This document shows positions 32,958 through 42,730 of a DNA stretch of 64,000 bases, piece by piece. How positions within the stretch are numbered: position 1 is the stretch's first letter; the number at the start of each line of letters is the position of its first letter. The notes under the pieces are model-generated. The model worked only from the letters and a program-made list of their open reading frames with translations. It was not told where the DNA came from and ran no database searches. Position numbers and translations under genes: made by a program. The DNA comes from Mogibacterium sp. (lineage in GTDB: Bacteria; Bacillota; Clostridia; Peptostreptococcales; Anaerovoracaceae), in contig JAFRGD010000014.1 of the NCBI GenBank assembly GCA_017433975.1, positions 1-64,000 on the forward strand. Reading direction: 5' to 3'.

Positions 32958-33497
32958 ATGACACGCAAACCGCAGATTCATCTCGAAAAGATAACATATG
33001 ATAACGTCGACGCGATCGTTAATCTTCGCGTCGCAAAAGATCAACGGAGCTACGTCGCGAGCAACCAGTGGAGCCTCGTGGACGCGTATCTTTCCCTGGC
33101 GAGCGGAAGGCCGGTCCACCCGTTCGGGATTTACAACGGAAAGACCCTGGTCGGCTTCATCATGATCAGTTACAATAACGACTGGTCCGGCTACAAGCGG
33201 GACGCCTGGCTGAACAGCGATGAATATCGGTTCTACAAGGACAAGCCTTTTTATTACATCTGGCGCTTCATGATCGACAGGAAATTCCAGAAGCGCGGCT
33301 ACGGGCGGGAGGCCCTCCGGCGCGCGGTCGAGTTCATCCGGACGTATCCGAGCGGCCTGGCGGACTTCTGTGTGCTCTCCTACGAACCGGAGAACGAAGT
33401 GGCCAGGGAGTTCTACCGCTCCTTCGGCTTTGTCGAACTCAACGAGCCGGGCTATTATGAGCCGGGCGACGAAATCTCCGCCGTGCTGAAGTTGTAG
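32958..33497 (+). CDS. GNAT-family N-acetyltransferase, possibly polyamine-type
   Basis: This 179-aa acetyltransferase has the acetyl-CoA loop in FMIDRKFQKRGYGREALRRAVEF (variant of QxxGxG/A) and the late FYRSFGF. The segment LRVAKDQRSYVASNQWSLVDAYL near the N-terminus resembles the spermine/spermidine acetyltransferase BltD group. It would move acetyl from acetyl-CoA to a small amine. The start at 32958 follows GGAGG with good spacing; an upstream in-frame ATG at 32925 lacks a site. Confidence 0.85.
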   Translation: MTRKPQIHLEKITYDNVDAIVNLRVAKDQRSYVASNQWSLVDAYLSLASGRPVHPFGIYNGKTLVGFIMISYNNDWSGYKRDAWLNSDEYRFYKDKPFYYIWRFMIDRKFQKRGYGREALRRAVEFIRTYPSGLADFCVLSYEPENEVAREFYRSFGFVELNEPGYYEPGDEISAVLKL

Positions 33498-33518
33498 CAC
33501 CCACTGATCACGACAACC

Positions 33519-33569
33519 AAAAGGCCTGCAGTACCTGCCCGATGAGGACAAGCGCTGCAGGCTTTTTTT
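33519..33569. terminator. Bidirectional terminator between GNAT and the first surface-protein gene
   Basis: GCCTGCAG (33524-33531) pairs with CTGCAGGC (33555-33562). A T-run follows on the plus strand and an A-rich flank gives a T-run on the minus strand, serving both convergent genes. Confidence 0.8.
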
Positions 33570-33633
33570 ATTTGTCATTTTCTATTGCGCCTTTGGTTGT
33601 CCCAACGAGCTGGTTGCCCCGGCGGCCTCCCGC

Positions 33634-36561
33634 TTACGCAATCGCGTCGAGGTTGTCCGGAAGGTTCTCCATCTTAGCGATCACCTGGTAGAACTCTTCT
33701 GTGAAGAGCCCTTCCGCCTGAAGGATGTCGAGGAATGCCTGAACGTCCTCCTGCTCCACCAGCGCCTGGTAGAATGCCTCTGTGTAGAGCTCGTCCCCGT
33801 ACGCGAACTTTACGATCACGAAGTCACCGTTCTGTTCGGTATCGAACTGCACCTCGCCAGTCTCCGGGTCGTACGTCGCCTTGTAGGCTGTCAGCTTGCC
33901 GTTTTCGTCCGCGAACACCGCATACAGGCTGTCCTGCGCGACCTCTTCCGGGGTGCCCCAGGCCTCCGGAACTTTGAACGGAATGCTTACCTTGACCGGG
34001 CTTCCGGTCAGATCCGCGGCTTTTCCGTCCTTTGTGACGGCGACCTTCCAGGCCTGCGGCATCTCCGCGTCTTCCGCAATCAGCTCGGCTGCCCGCGGAT
34101 CATGGCTGGAAACGGTCACGGCAACGCCGTCGACTTCATCGACATATACTACGACCGCGACGGTCACGCCGGTATTGGTCGCGCCGCCGGTCCCGTTCCC
34201 GCCGTCGTCAGGCGCCGGTGTTGGCTCCGGCGTCGGTTCCGGTTGTGGTTGTGGTTCCGGTTCCGGCTCCGGTTGTGGTTGTGGCTCTGGCTGCGGTATC
34301 GGTTCTGGCTCTGGCTCTGGTTGCGGCTCCGGTTCCGGTTCCGGCTCTGGCTCCGGTTCCGGCTCTGGCTCCGGCTCTGGTACTGTCGGCTTCGGCTTTC
34401 CGTAAATGACCGAACCGCTGCCCGACTGAACCGAACCCGCGCCCGGACCGCCGAGTACACCGCTTCCCGTGAAGGACGTGCTGACGTGGGTGGCCGATCC
34501 GCCGCCGGCGCCGCCGCCCCAGTAGCATTCCAATACCCGAACCAGGATGGCATTGTCTAACTTCACTACGTAATCGGAATATGGATCACCATAGTAGTAG
34601 ATGTCGCGGGTAAAATCCGAATTGATCACTTCAATTGCGAGATAATATCTGCCGTCGAAGTTTCCTTCCGCATTGATAAAACCGTATCTTTTCAGGAGAG
34701 TATCAACTTTTATATTCGAATCGTTCTCCCTGGATAGCGGTTGATGCGTATTCTTCCCATTGACGACCCATTTGCGGGCCGGAATGGAGCCGTCAAGCTT
34801 AACCAAGTGGTTATAAACCATGAGTGCCATGACCGGAATCTCATTCTGCGTCCCCCGCGTAGCCGCTTCCGACTTTGTCATGTTCAGCGGGTATATCGTG
34901 GATGTGATATCGTCCCCTTTGATAAACACTCTGGAAGAATACCCGTCCGGAACGGTCGGCACGACTGTTGCATTCGGTTTGGTGTAATAGACACAGCCCG
35001 AAAGAACAGAGACAGTACCATTGTAGATTATTCCATAAATCTCCAGGTTGCTGTCCTCCATGAGTCGGGACGGATAGAAATCCCCCCACGTTCCACCTGG
35101 GTCAATTGTAAGCTCATGGTCGTTGGCGACGATATCGAGATGACCGTCCGTACCTCTGAACACGATGTTTCCAACTCTGTTGTTTGTCCCCGAGGATTCA
35201 TAGTTCGTATCGACGCTGAGCAGGCAGGACCCCGTGAGCTCCATCGTCCCTAAATTAATATTAGATCCGATCAGATATATTTTGCTGTCCTTGGCCTTTA
35301 CGTTAACGACCCTGGTTCTGTCGGTGTCATAGCCATACGCCGTCAGGGAACTGTTTTCCAACTGGATGGCACTCCAACAATCTCCGTCCGGCCGTAACTG
35401 GACATTCGCGGATTTGATCGTACCGTATCCCTTGATATAGCCGCCGTCCTGGACTTCCAGGTAACCTCCTTCAACGACGCCTTCGTTCTGCAGGAGGCCC
35501 TGGACGATCAGCTCGCCTTCTACCCAGAAACCTTGCTTCTTATTGTTAACCGACATGAGTTCGATCGTTGCCCCGGTGTCAACGGTAAGGGTAGCGTGCT
35601 TTCCGATGACGACTCTGGCACCATAGTAATCGTTGTTGACCCACGCCGCATTCAGTCGCAGAATGGAATTCCTCGGAATCGTCAGCTTGATGTTGTCCAG
35701 ATTGTACTCCTCATCCAGAAGCCCGGTGATCTCTCCATTGATGAGTTTGTAGCTTCCGTTACTTTGTTTAAGGAAGACGGCCGCGCTTCCCTCTTCATAG
35801 AGTGCGGTGTTCGGGTGCAGGGTGATGTCATTCCCGTCTTCGATCTCGATGCTGTCGATCAGCACGATGCCTGTACCGATAATCTGGACGGAGCAGTCTC
35901 CCTTAAGCTTCCCGATTCGGTTGATGCCTGCGACGGCCAGCGTAATCGTACCGCCGTCCGCGGAAATCGTTGTTCCACTGCCGTCAAAGTCCACCATGGC
36001 GATGTACTGCCCGCCGATATTCTTCCAGCCCTTGCCGTCCGACCACTGGGACGACTCGTTCGCGTCAGCGCGGAACGATTTGTCGCCGATGGTGATCGTA
36101 CCGCCGTCCGCCGCTGCGGCAGATGCGGTTAAAGCGCGTGTTTCTTGGGCCACCGCTTCCCCGCCATCGGCTGGCTGTGCCGGGGCTTCCGGCTCCTCGG
36201 AGACCTCTTCGGTTTCCGGTGTCGGAGCTTCCGGGGCTGTTGTTTCTACTTCCGGGGCCGGATCATCTGCAGCCGCTTCGTCGACGGCTGCCTCCGGCTC
36301 CTCCTCAGGTGCAGCTGGTGTCTCTTCGACGACCGATTCAGGGACTTCCGGTTCCGCTGGTTCGGTTACTTCCGTAGGTTCCGTCGCCTCGGGAACTGGT
36401 TCCGCCACCTCGGGCGCCGGTTCCGCCACCGCGGCGACCTCGTCACCCAATTCCGCAGGTTCTTCCTCCGCGGCAAACACAGCCGCCGGGAGCAGCGCTA
36501 GAACCAGCGCCAGCCCGAAGCTCAGAAGCCTGTGGAGCCTCTTGTCAGAAATCTCTTTCAT
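33634..36561 (-). CDS. Large secreted repeat protein, paralogue 1 (975 aa)
   Basis: This is a predicted exported protein. It has a signal peptide ([14 protein letters not shown], hydrophobic core to AVFA-AEEE), an acidic Ala/Pro/Glu/Val-rich segment to about residue 160, then a globular part. That part opens with the block [31 protein letters not shown] and GTGIVLID, and continues with beta-helix-like strands. [19 protein letters not shown] motif precedes a long PEPEPQPEP linker (about residues 722-785) and a conserved C-terminal domain of about 190 residues. No LPxTG motif, membrane tail or SLH domain is visible, so cell attachment is unclear. The ATG at 36561 aligns with those of the two paralogues and has GGAG ahead of it. 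It probably shares a transcript with paralogue 2. Confidence 0.85.
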   Translation of the reverse strand: MKEISDKRLHRLLSFGLALVLALLPAAVFAAEEEPAELGDEVAAVAEPAPEVAEPVPEATEPTEVTEPAEPEVPESVVEETPAAPEEEPEAAVDEAAADDPAPEVETTAPEAPTPETEEVSEEPEAPAQPADGGEAVAQETRALTASAAAADGGTITIGDKSFRADANESSQWSDGKGWKNIGGQYIAMVDFDGSGTTISADGGTITLAVAGINRIGKLKGDCSVQIIGTGIVLIDSIEIEDGNDITLHPNTALYEEGSAAVFLKQSNGSYKLINGEITGLLDEEYNLDNIKLTIPRNSILRLNAAWVNNDYYGARVVIGKHATLTVDTGATIELMSVNNKKQGFWVEGELIVQGLLQNEGVVEGGYLEVQDGGYIKGYGTIKSANVQLRPDGDCWSAIQLENSSLTAYGYDTDRTRVVNVKAKDSKIYLIGSNINLGTMELTGSCLLSVDTNYESSGTNNRVGNIVFRGTDGHLDIVANDHELTIDPGGTWGDFYPSRLMEDSNLEIYGIIYNGTVSVLSGCVYYTKPNATVVPTVPDGYSSRVFIKGDDITSTIYPLNMTKSEAATRGTQNEIPVMALMVYNHLVKLDGSIPARKWVVNGKNTHQPLSRENDSNIKVDTLLKRYGFINAEGNFDGRYYLAIEVINSDFTRDIYYYGDPYSDYVVKLDNAILVRVLECYWGGGAGGGSATHVSTSFTGSGVLGGPGAGSVQSGSGSVIYGKPKPTVPEPEPEPEPEPEPEPEPEPQPEPEPEPIPQPEPQPQPEPEPEPQPQPEPTPEPTPAPDDGGNGTGGATNTGVTVAVVVYVDEVDGVAVTVSSHDPRAAELIAEDAEMPQAWKVAVTKDGKAADLTGSPVKVSIPFKVPEAWGTPEEVAQDSLYAVFADENGKLTAYKATYDPETGEVQFDTEQNGDFVIVKFAYGDELYTEAFYQALVEQEDVQAFLDILQAEGLFTEEFYQVIAKMENLPDNLDAIA

Positions 36562-36569
36562 AGTACTCG

Positions 36570-36606
36570 TCTCCATTTCTAACGGTCATGGAAATGAAAC
36601 AGAATT
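36570..36606 (-). promoter_or_regulatory. Conserved leader hairpin of paralogue 1
   Basis: On the minus strand CATTTC pairs with GAAATG ten bases later, immediately followed by the GGAG ribosome binding site. The same element lies upstream of paralogues 2 and 3. Confidence 0.6.
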
Positions 36607-39582
36607 CTAAATCGTGTCGAGGTTGTCCGAAATGTTCTCCATGTTAGCTAAAATCTGATAGAACTCCTCTGTGAAGAGATTCTCCGCCTGCAGCAGAGCG
36701 AGGAATGCCTGAATGTCGTCCTGCTCCGCCAGCGCCTCATAGAATTCCTTTGTGAAGAGTTCGTCGTCGTAATCGAACTTCACAATCACGAAGTCACCGT
36801 TTTGTTCGGTGTCGAATTGCACTTCGCCGGTCACCGGGTCGTACGTCGCCTTGTAGGCTGTCAGCTTGCCGTTCTCGTCCGAGAACACCGCATACAGGGT
36901 GTCCTGCGCGACCTCTTCCGGGGTGCCCCAGACCTCCGGAACTTTGAACGGAATGCTTACCTTGACCGGGCTTCCGGTCAGGTCCGCAGCCTTCCCGTCT
37001 TCCTTGGTAACGGCGACCTGCCACACCTGCGGCATCTCCGCGTCCCCCGCGATCAGCTCTTCCGCCTTGGAATCGTGGAGCGAAACGGTCACGGCGAGGT
37101 CGTCGACATAAGTTACAGCCGCAACGGTCAGACCGGTGTCGGTTGCGCCGCGGTTTCCGCCCCCGTTATCGTCCGGGTCCGGTGTCGGTGTTGGCTCTGG
37201 CTCAGGTTCAGGTTCTGGATCCGGTGTCGGCGTTGGATCCGGGTCCGGTGTCGGATCTGGGTCTGGCGTCGGGTCCGGATCCGGTGTCGGATCTGGGTCC
37301 GGCGTCGGGTCCGGATCTGGCGTTGGATCCGGGTCTCCCTGGGACTCCGAACCGTAAACGACTTTACCGTCGCCGGCCTGCACCGAGCCCGCTCCCGGGC
37401 CGCCGAGCACGCCGCTCCCCGTGAAGGAGGTGCTCACATGGGTGGCCGAAGAGCCGCCCTGTCCGCCCTGCCCTGTGCAGTCCAGGATCCGGATCAGAAT
37501 GACGTCCTCAGTCGTAAAATCACTATATTTGGCGTCGCTGAAGAACCGGTCACGGGAGAAGTCGCTGTAGATGACCTCTACCGCTCTATAATGTGTTGAC
37601 TCCCCTTGCGCTCCTTCCTCTTCGGTCATTCCGTACGCTTCCAGGAACGACTCGTAGGTGAAACTCTTATAGCCCTGGCTGTCTTTCCGATCCAGCGAAG
37701 TCAGCTTTGTCGTCGCGAGCAAAGTCCATTCGCGGGCATAGATGTTACCGCTCACCAGCACGTCCCTGGCACTGGCATATTCCACACGAATCGTCGGACT
37801 TTTCGTTGCGTTCGCGAGTTCGGCGGCATCTCCGGCGGTCATGTTCAAAGGAACGACCGTGGATTCTATGTCCGCATCGGTGACGTACACCCTGGAAACA
37901 TATCCACCCGGAACGAGCGGAACGTTGCCCTGCGTTCCGGTGTATTCGACGCAGCCCGCGAGTACGTCGACCCGGCCGCCGGTGATCACGCCGGAAATCG
38001 TCAGAGAGCAATCTTCCAAAAGCCTGCACGGTTCTGACGAGGTGAACGGGACGTAGTCGTGGTCGTTGCAGACGATGGAAAGCGTGGTCCCCTCAATCAG
38101 GGTGATGTTTCCAATTTCGCTTCCGAAATAGATGGAATCGCCGGAAACCTCGCCAATGGCGTTCACGCCGATCCAGGACTCGGTCCCCGTGACGGTCAGT
38201 TCCGGGATGGTGATGCCGGAGCCTCTCAGATAAATGACGCTGTCTTCAATCTTTGGCGGCGTAACGGTCCGTCCATCGCCCCGGATGTTTAGGCGGCTGT
38301 CCTTCAGGAGAAGGTCCTTCGAAACGGTCCCGCCGGACTTCCAATCGACTTCTGTAGACGAGAATGTTCCCTCACCCTTGACGGAACCGCCATTTTGGAC
38401 GTCCACGTAGCCACCCTGCACGGTGCCCCCGAGGTTCAGGACCCCTTGTACGACCAGTTCGGACATCTTGGAGCGGAAGTCGGCATTGCCCATCATCTGC
38501 GCTTCATTCTCGATGCTCTCGATCCGGATCGTGCCGCCGTCTTCAATGGTAAGCACGCATTTCTTTCCGATGATCAATCTGGAAGCGTAGCCCTCCAGTT
38601 CCACACTCCCTCCTTCATGTTTCGGATTGGCGTCCTCCCAAGGGATGGATTCTTTATAAAGCGTAACATCTACTTTATCTTCCGGATCGCCCGTTAAGCC
38701 GTCGTCTTCCGGGTACCAGGTCCATTCTTCTGTGCGGACGCCCAAAGCGCTGAGGGTCAGCGTAGAGCCCGCCGGAATGATCAGTTCGATTTCATCCCCC
38801 AGCGTGTAATCCTCATCCAGGATTCCGGTGATTCCGCCGTTGATGAGCCGGTACGTGTTCCCCGACTGTTTGACGAAAACGGCTGCGCTGCCCTCTTGAT
38901 AGAGAGCGGTGTTCGGATGCAGGGTGACGGTGTTTCCCTCTCCGAGATCGATGTTATCGATCAAAACGATACCGGTCCCGATGATCTGGACGGAGCAGTC
39001 TCCCGAAAGCGTCCCGATCCGGTTGACGCCGGCGACGGCCAGCGTTATGGTTCCGCCGTCCGCGGAGACCGTCGCGCCGCTGCCGTTGTAGTCCACCATG
39101 GCGACGTACTGTCCGCCGATGTTCTTCCAGCCCTTACCGTCCGTCCACTGAGTGGATACGTCCGTGTCGGCGCTGAACGACGTACCGCCGATGGAAATCG
39201 TCCCGGCGGCGTCCGCCTCCGCGGCGGACACGGAAACGTCCGGAGTCTCCTCCTCCACTGCGCTGTCATTAGCAGGCTGCGTCGGGGCTTCTGGTTCCCC
39301 GGTGACGGCTTCTTCACCTGCCGGTTCTGCGGCCACGTCCTCCGTGGCCGGCGCCGGCGATTCTACGGCAGCAGGAGCCGGGGCTTCCGGTTCCTCCGGC
39401 GTCTCCGGTTCTGTTGGTTCGGTAACGTCCGGGGCGGCCGGTTCGGTCACAGCGATGACCTCGTCGCTCGGTTCGCCCGGTCCCTCCTCCGCGGCAAACG
39501 CGACCACCGGCGAAAGCGCCAGGATCAGCGCCAGCCCGGAACTCACGAGTCTGCACAGCAATTTATCAGATATTTTTTTCAT
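36607..39582 (-). CDS. Large secreted repeat protein, paralogue 2 (991 aa)
   Basis: This protein has the same architecture as its two neighbours: signal peptide (MKKISDKLLCRLVSS ... VVAFA), acidic Pro/Glu/Ala stretch, the block [30 protein letters not shown] and [10 protein letters not shown], beta-helix-like middle, [19 protein letters not shown], linker, and C-terminal domain ending near FTEEFYQILANMENISDN. Its linker differs: it is built of Asp-Pro-Asp-Pro-Thr-Pro units before a short Pro-Glu stretch. It has an extra insertion near residues 255-310 rich in Trp, Asp and Glu. The ATG is unambiguous because the upstream ATG used as an alternative in the other paralogues is followed by an in-frame stop here. 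A TATAAT lies 65 bases upstream. Confidence 0.85.
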   Translation of the reverse strand: MKKISDKLLCRLVSSGLALILALSPVVAFAAEEGPGEPSDEVIAVTEPAAPDVTEPTEPETPEEPEAPAPAAVESPAPATEDVAAEPAGEEAVTGEPEAPTQPANDSAVEEETPDVSVSAAEADAAGTISIGGTSFSADTDVSTQWTDGKGWKNIGGQYVAMVDYNGSGATVSADGGTITLAVAGVNRIGTLSGDCSVQIIGTGIVLIDNIDLGEGNTVTLHPNTALYQEGSAAVFVKQSGNTYRLINGGITGILDEDYTLGDEIELIIPAGSTLTLSALGVRTEEWTWYPEDDGLTGDPEDKVDVTLYKESIPWEDANPKHEGGSVELEGYASRLIIGKKCVLTIEDGGTIRIESIENEAQMMGNADFRSKMSELVVQGVLNLGGTVQGGYVDVQNGGSVKGEGTFSSTEVDWKSGGTVSKDLLLKDSRLNIRGDGRTVTPPKIEDSVIYLRGSGITIPELTVTGTESWIGVNAIGEVSGDSIYFGSEIGNITLIEGTTLSIVCNDHDYVPFTSSEPCRLLEDCSLTISGVITGGRVDVLAGCVEYTGTQGNVPLVPGGYVSRVYVTDADIESTVVPLNMTAGDAAELANATKSPTIRVEYASARDVLVSGNIYAREWTLLATTKLTSLDRKDSQGYKSFTYESFLEAYGMTEEEGAQGESTHYRAVEVIYSDFSRDRFFSDAKYSDFTTEDVILIRILDCTGQGGQGGSSATHVSTSFTGSGVLGGPGAGSVQAGDGKVVYGSESQGDPDPTPDPDPTPDPDPTPDPDPTPDPDPTPDPDPTPTPDPEPEPEPEPTPTPDPDDNGGGNRGATDTGLTVAAVTYVDDLAVTVSLHDSKAEELIAGDAEMPQVWQVAVTKEDGKAADLTGSPVKVSIPFKVPEVWGTPEEVAQDTLYAVFSDENGKLTAYKATYDPVTGEVQFDTEQNGDFVIVKFDYDDELFTKEFYEALAEQDDIQAFLALLQAENLFTEEFYQILANMENISDNLDTI

Positions 39583-39590
39583 TATTCACG

Positions 39591-39652
39591 TCTCCATTTC
39601 TAATACTCATGGAAATGAAACAGAATATACTTCTTCAGTGTATCATATTATA
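39591..39652 (-). promoter_or_regulatory. Promoter and conserved leader of paralogue 2
   Basis: TGATATAATAT places a -10 at 39647-39652. The conserved CATTTC/GAAATG hairpin and GGAG site occupy 39591-39626. The -35 is poorly defined. Confidence 0.55.
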
Positions 39653-39692
39653 TCAGAACTAATGTTTCTTCGCTATGTTTTTTTTGCGTACT

Positions 39693-39745
39693 AAAAACGC
39701 CTGCAACCCACTGTTTTCATGCAGTTCACGCGCTGCAAGCGTTTT
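39693..39745 (-). terminator. Terminator after paralogue 3
   Basis: On the minus strand AAAACGCTTGCA pairs with TGCAGGCGTTTT across a loop of about 28 bases and runs into T residues. It separates paralogue 3 from paralogue 2. Confidence 0.75.
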
Positions 39746-39787
39746 GATTTGTCATTGTGGAGAGCCGGTCTCTCCGGAGGTTCCCGT

Positions 39788-42619
39788 TTACGCGATCGCG
39801 TCGAGGTCGTCTGAAAGGGTTTGCATCTTAGCCAGCACCTCGTAAAACTCCTTCGTGAAGAGCCCCTCCGCCTTAAGAATGTCGAAGAACGCCTGAACGT
39901 CTTCCTGCTCCGCCAGCGCCTGGTAGAACGCTTCCGTGAAGAGCTCGTCGTCATACGCGAACTTTACGATCACGAAGTCGCCGTTCTGCTCGGTATCGAA
40001 CTGCACCTCTCCGGTCTCCGGGTCGTACGTCGCCTTGTAGGCAGTAAGCTTGCCGTTCTCGTCCGCGAACACCGCAAACAGGTCAGCCTGTGCGACCTCT
40101 TCCGGGGTACCCCAGGCTTCCGGAACTTTGAACGGAACGGTTACCTTGACCGAGTTTCCGGTCAGATCTGCGGCCTTCCCGTCTTCCTTCGTGACGGCAA
40201 CCTGCCAGACCTGCGGCATCTCCGCGTCCCCGGCAATCAGCTCGGCAGCTTTCGGATCATGGCTGGAAACGGTCACGGCAAAGCCGTCGACATCATCTAC
40301 ATATTCTACAACAGCGACGGTCACTCCGGTATCGGTCGCGCCGCCGGTCCCGCCCCCGTCATCGTCAGGGTCCGGTGCCGGTGTTGGTTCCGGCTCTGGT
40401 TCCGGTTCCGGCTCAGGCTCTGGTTCCGGTTCTGGTTCTGGTTCCGGTTCTGGTTCCGGCTCGGAAACCGTTCCGTAAATGACCGAACCAGTTCCGCCAC
40501 TCACCGAGCCTGCGCCCGCACCGCCGAGCACACCGCTTCCTGTGAAGGAGGTGCTGACATGGGTGGCCGATCCGCCGCCGGCTCCGCCCCACCAATAGCA
40601 TGACACAATCCGGATCAGGATTGCGTTGTCCAAGGACAGAGAGCGTGACGGGGCGTACTCCGGATCATATAGCGCGAAGCTGCGGGAAAAATCCGAGTAT
40701 ATGACTTCTACCCCAAGCTTGAAATTGAAAAAGGAAGACACCTCCCCGTCCTCGTCAATAAAGTGATAGTGACTCAAAATGTCGCGGGTCGTTGTTTCCT
40801 TGAACGCCGACCTGGACAACGGATCATAATCTTCACCATAGGAATCGACGTACCATTTGCGAGGGGTAATGGCGCCGGAGTCATCAATATACCTGTCATA
40901 GATCATATACCCATAGACAGGGATTTTGTCCTTCGTCGCCAGATCGTCAGCTTGCTCTCGCGTCATTCTCAGCGGAGCGAGGGAGGCCGTCGTGTCGGTT
41001 CCATTGATAAGCACTCTGGCGGCAGAATCCTCCGGTACGGTCGGTAAAACGACTGGGTTTGTACCGGTGTAATTGACGCAGCCCGCGAGGACGCGAACCT
41101 GGCCGCCGGTAATCTTACCATTGATCTCAAGCCGGCAGTCTTCCAGAAGCCGCTCCGGAAAGGATTCCCACAATTCACCGCTATGTACATATGGGTGGTC
41201 ATTGTGGACGATATCAAGAGTGCCGCCGGAACCGACAAAGGTGATGTCCCCGACCCTGCTGTACGCGCCGTTCGTATCTATGCTGAGTGTGGAGGACCCG
41301 GCAGCGGTCAGTGAATCTATGGCGATGCCAGATCCAATCAGAAAGATATTACTGTTATAAACCGACAGGTTGACCGTCCTGGCGCTGTTGTCTGGATTTT
41401 TATATACATATACTGAGCTGTCGGTCAGACGAACCTTGTTGGAAAGGTTCCCGTTCGGCTGAAGATGGACGGTCGAGGATTTGATGTGTGTGGTACCCGT
41501 GACATTGCCACCGCTTTGGATGTCTATGTACCCTCCCTGAACGGTGCCGTTGACGCTCAGGACGCCCTGGACGATCAGTTCAGCGTCAATCAAATTATTC
41601 CACCCATCTTCAACCGTCATGAGCTCGACCGTGCCCCCGGTGTCGACGGTAAGGGTGCTGTCATTTCCGATAATGACCCTGGCACCATAGTAATCATTGT
41701 TGACAAATGCCGCGTTCAGTCGAAGGGTGGAATTCCTCGGAATCGTCAGTTTGACGTTTTTCAAGCTGTACTCTTCATCCAGGATTCCGATGACGCTGCC
41801 ATTGATAAGCTTGTAGCTGCCGTCCTCCTGTTTGAGAAAGACCGCGGCGCTTCCCTCTTCATAGAGGGCGGTGTTCGGATGCAGGGTGATACCGTTCCCT
41901 TCTTCGATCGCGATGCTGTCGATCAAAACGATGCCCGTGCCGACGATCTGGATGTTGCAGTCTCCCGCGAGCGTCCCGATCCGGTTGATGCCGGCAACTG
42001 CCAGCGTTAAAGTGCCGCCGTCCGCGGAGACCGTCGCATCGCGGCCGTCGTAATCCACCATGGCGACGTACTTTCCGCCGATGTTCTTCCAGCCCTTGCC
42101 CCCTGACCAGTGGGATGATTCATCCGCGTCAGCGCTGAACGAAGCGTCACCGATGGTAATCGTCGCGGCTTCTTCGGAGCCTGCGGCAGTCACGGTCAAA
42201 GCCGGTGCCTCCGCGGTTACCGCCGCGCCGCCTTCGGCTGGTTGTGCCTGAGCGTCCGGAATCTCGGAGACTTCTTCGGTTTCCGGTTCCTCAGCGTCTG
42301 CGGCCGGAGCATCTGCGACCTCGTCAACAGCTGCGACTGGCTCCTCCTCCACGACTACCGGTTCTGCGGTTTCTTCGGCTGCCGGCTCTGCGGTCTCTTC
42401 CGCCGCCGGTTCCGCGGCTTCCGGTTCGACGGCTTCCGGCTCTTCCGGTTCCTCCGGTTCGGTCACTTCGGGAGCCGGTTCGGCCACCGCAGCGACCTCG
42501 TCCGTCAGTTCCTCCGGATCTCCCTCCGCAGCAAATACAATAACCGGGGACAGAGCCAGAACCAGCGCCAGCCCGGAACTGATGAGCCTGCGGAGCCATT
42601 TATCAGAAATCTTTTTCAT
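39788..42619 (-). CDS. Large secreted repeat protein, paralogue 3 (943 aa)
   Basis: This is the third member of the tandem family: signal peptide (MKKISDKWLRRLISS ... IVFA), a Glu/Pro/Ala-rich region with AEPAAEETAEP repeats, the shared block DASFSADADESSHW, GWKNIGGKYVAMVDYDG and [10 protein letters not shown], beta-helix-like strands, [19 protein letters not shown], a pure Glu-Pro linker, and the common C-terminal domain ending FYEVLAKMQTLSDD. Across all three, the shared blocks are nearly identical and the middle parts diverge, which suggests duplication followed by diversifying change. The ATG at 42619 matches the paralogues. It has its own extended -10 and is terminated before paralogue 2. 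Adhesion or substrate binding at the cell surface is a guess from architecture only. Confidence 0.85.
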   Translation of the reverse strand: MKKISDKWLRRLISSGLALVLALSPVIVFAAEGDPEELTDEVAAVAEPAPEVTEPEEPEEPEAVEPEAAEPAAEETAEPAAEETAEPVVVEEEPVAAVDEVADAPAADAEEPETEEVSEIPDAQAQPAEGGAAVTAEAPALTVTAAGSEEAATITIGDASFSADADESSHWSGGKGWKNIGGKYVAMVDYDGRDATVSADGGTLTLAVAGINRIGTLAGDCNIQIVGTGIVLIDSIAIEEGNGITLHPNTALYEEGSAAVFLKQEDGSYKLINGSVIGILDEEYSLKNVKLTIPRNSTLRLNAAFVNNDYYGARVIIGNDSTLTVDTGGTVELMTVEDGWNNLIDAELIVQGVLSVNGTVQGGYIDIQSGGNVTGTTHIKSSTVHLQPNGNLSNKVRLTDSSVYVYKNPDNSARTVNLSVYNSNIFLIGSGIAIDSLTAAGSSTLSIDTNGAYSRVGDITFVGSGGTLDIVHNDHPYVHSGELWESFPERLLEDCRLEINGKITGGQVRVLAGCVNYTGTNPVVLPTVPEDSAARVLINGTDTTASLAPLRMTREQADDLATKDKIPVYGYMIYDRYIDDSGAITPRKWYVDSYGEDYDPLSRSAFKETTTRDILSHYHFIDEDGEVSSFFNFKLGVEVIYSDFSRSFALYDPEYAPSRSLSLDNAILIRIVSCYWWGGAGGGSATHVSTSFTGSGVLGGAGAGSVSGGTGSVIYGTVSEPEPEPEPEPEPEPEPEPEPEPEPEPTPAPDPDDDGGGTGGATDTGVTVAVVEYVDDVDGFAVTVSSHDPKAAELIAGDAEMPQVWQVAVTKEDGKAADLTGNSVKVTVPFKVPEAWGTPEEVAQADLFAVFADENGKLTAYKATYDPETGEVQFDTEQNGDFVIVKFAYDDELFTEAFYQALAEQEDVQAFFDILKAEGLFTKEFYEVLAKMQTLSDDLDAIA

Positions 42620-42627
42620 GTTACACT

Positions 42628-42701
42628 TCTCCATTTCTAACGTTCACGGAAATGAGACAGCTGACATTACTACGATTATACTCCTACAATTTTATATTAT
42701 A
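42628..42701 (-). promoter_or_regulatory. Promoter and conserved leader of paralogue 3
   Basis: TGTGATATAAT places an extended-like -10 at 42696-42701. The CATTTC/GAAATG hairpin and GGAG site are at 42628-42660. Confidence 0.55.
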
Positions 42702-42730
42702 TCACAGCCCGATTTCGCTTGCCTACTGAA

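Noticed and set aside
34102..34560. Plus-strand frames across the proline-rich linkers
   Set aside because: They are low-complexity shadows (Gly/Ser, Arg/Leu or Val/Pro runs) of the antisense surface-protein genes.
33634..42619. Sortase anchoring of the three surface proteins
   Set aside because: No LPxTG-like motif, hydrophobic tail or basic C-terminus is present in any of them.
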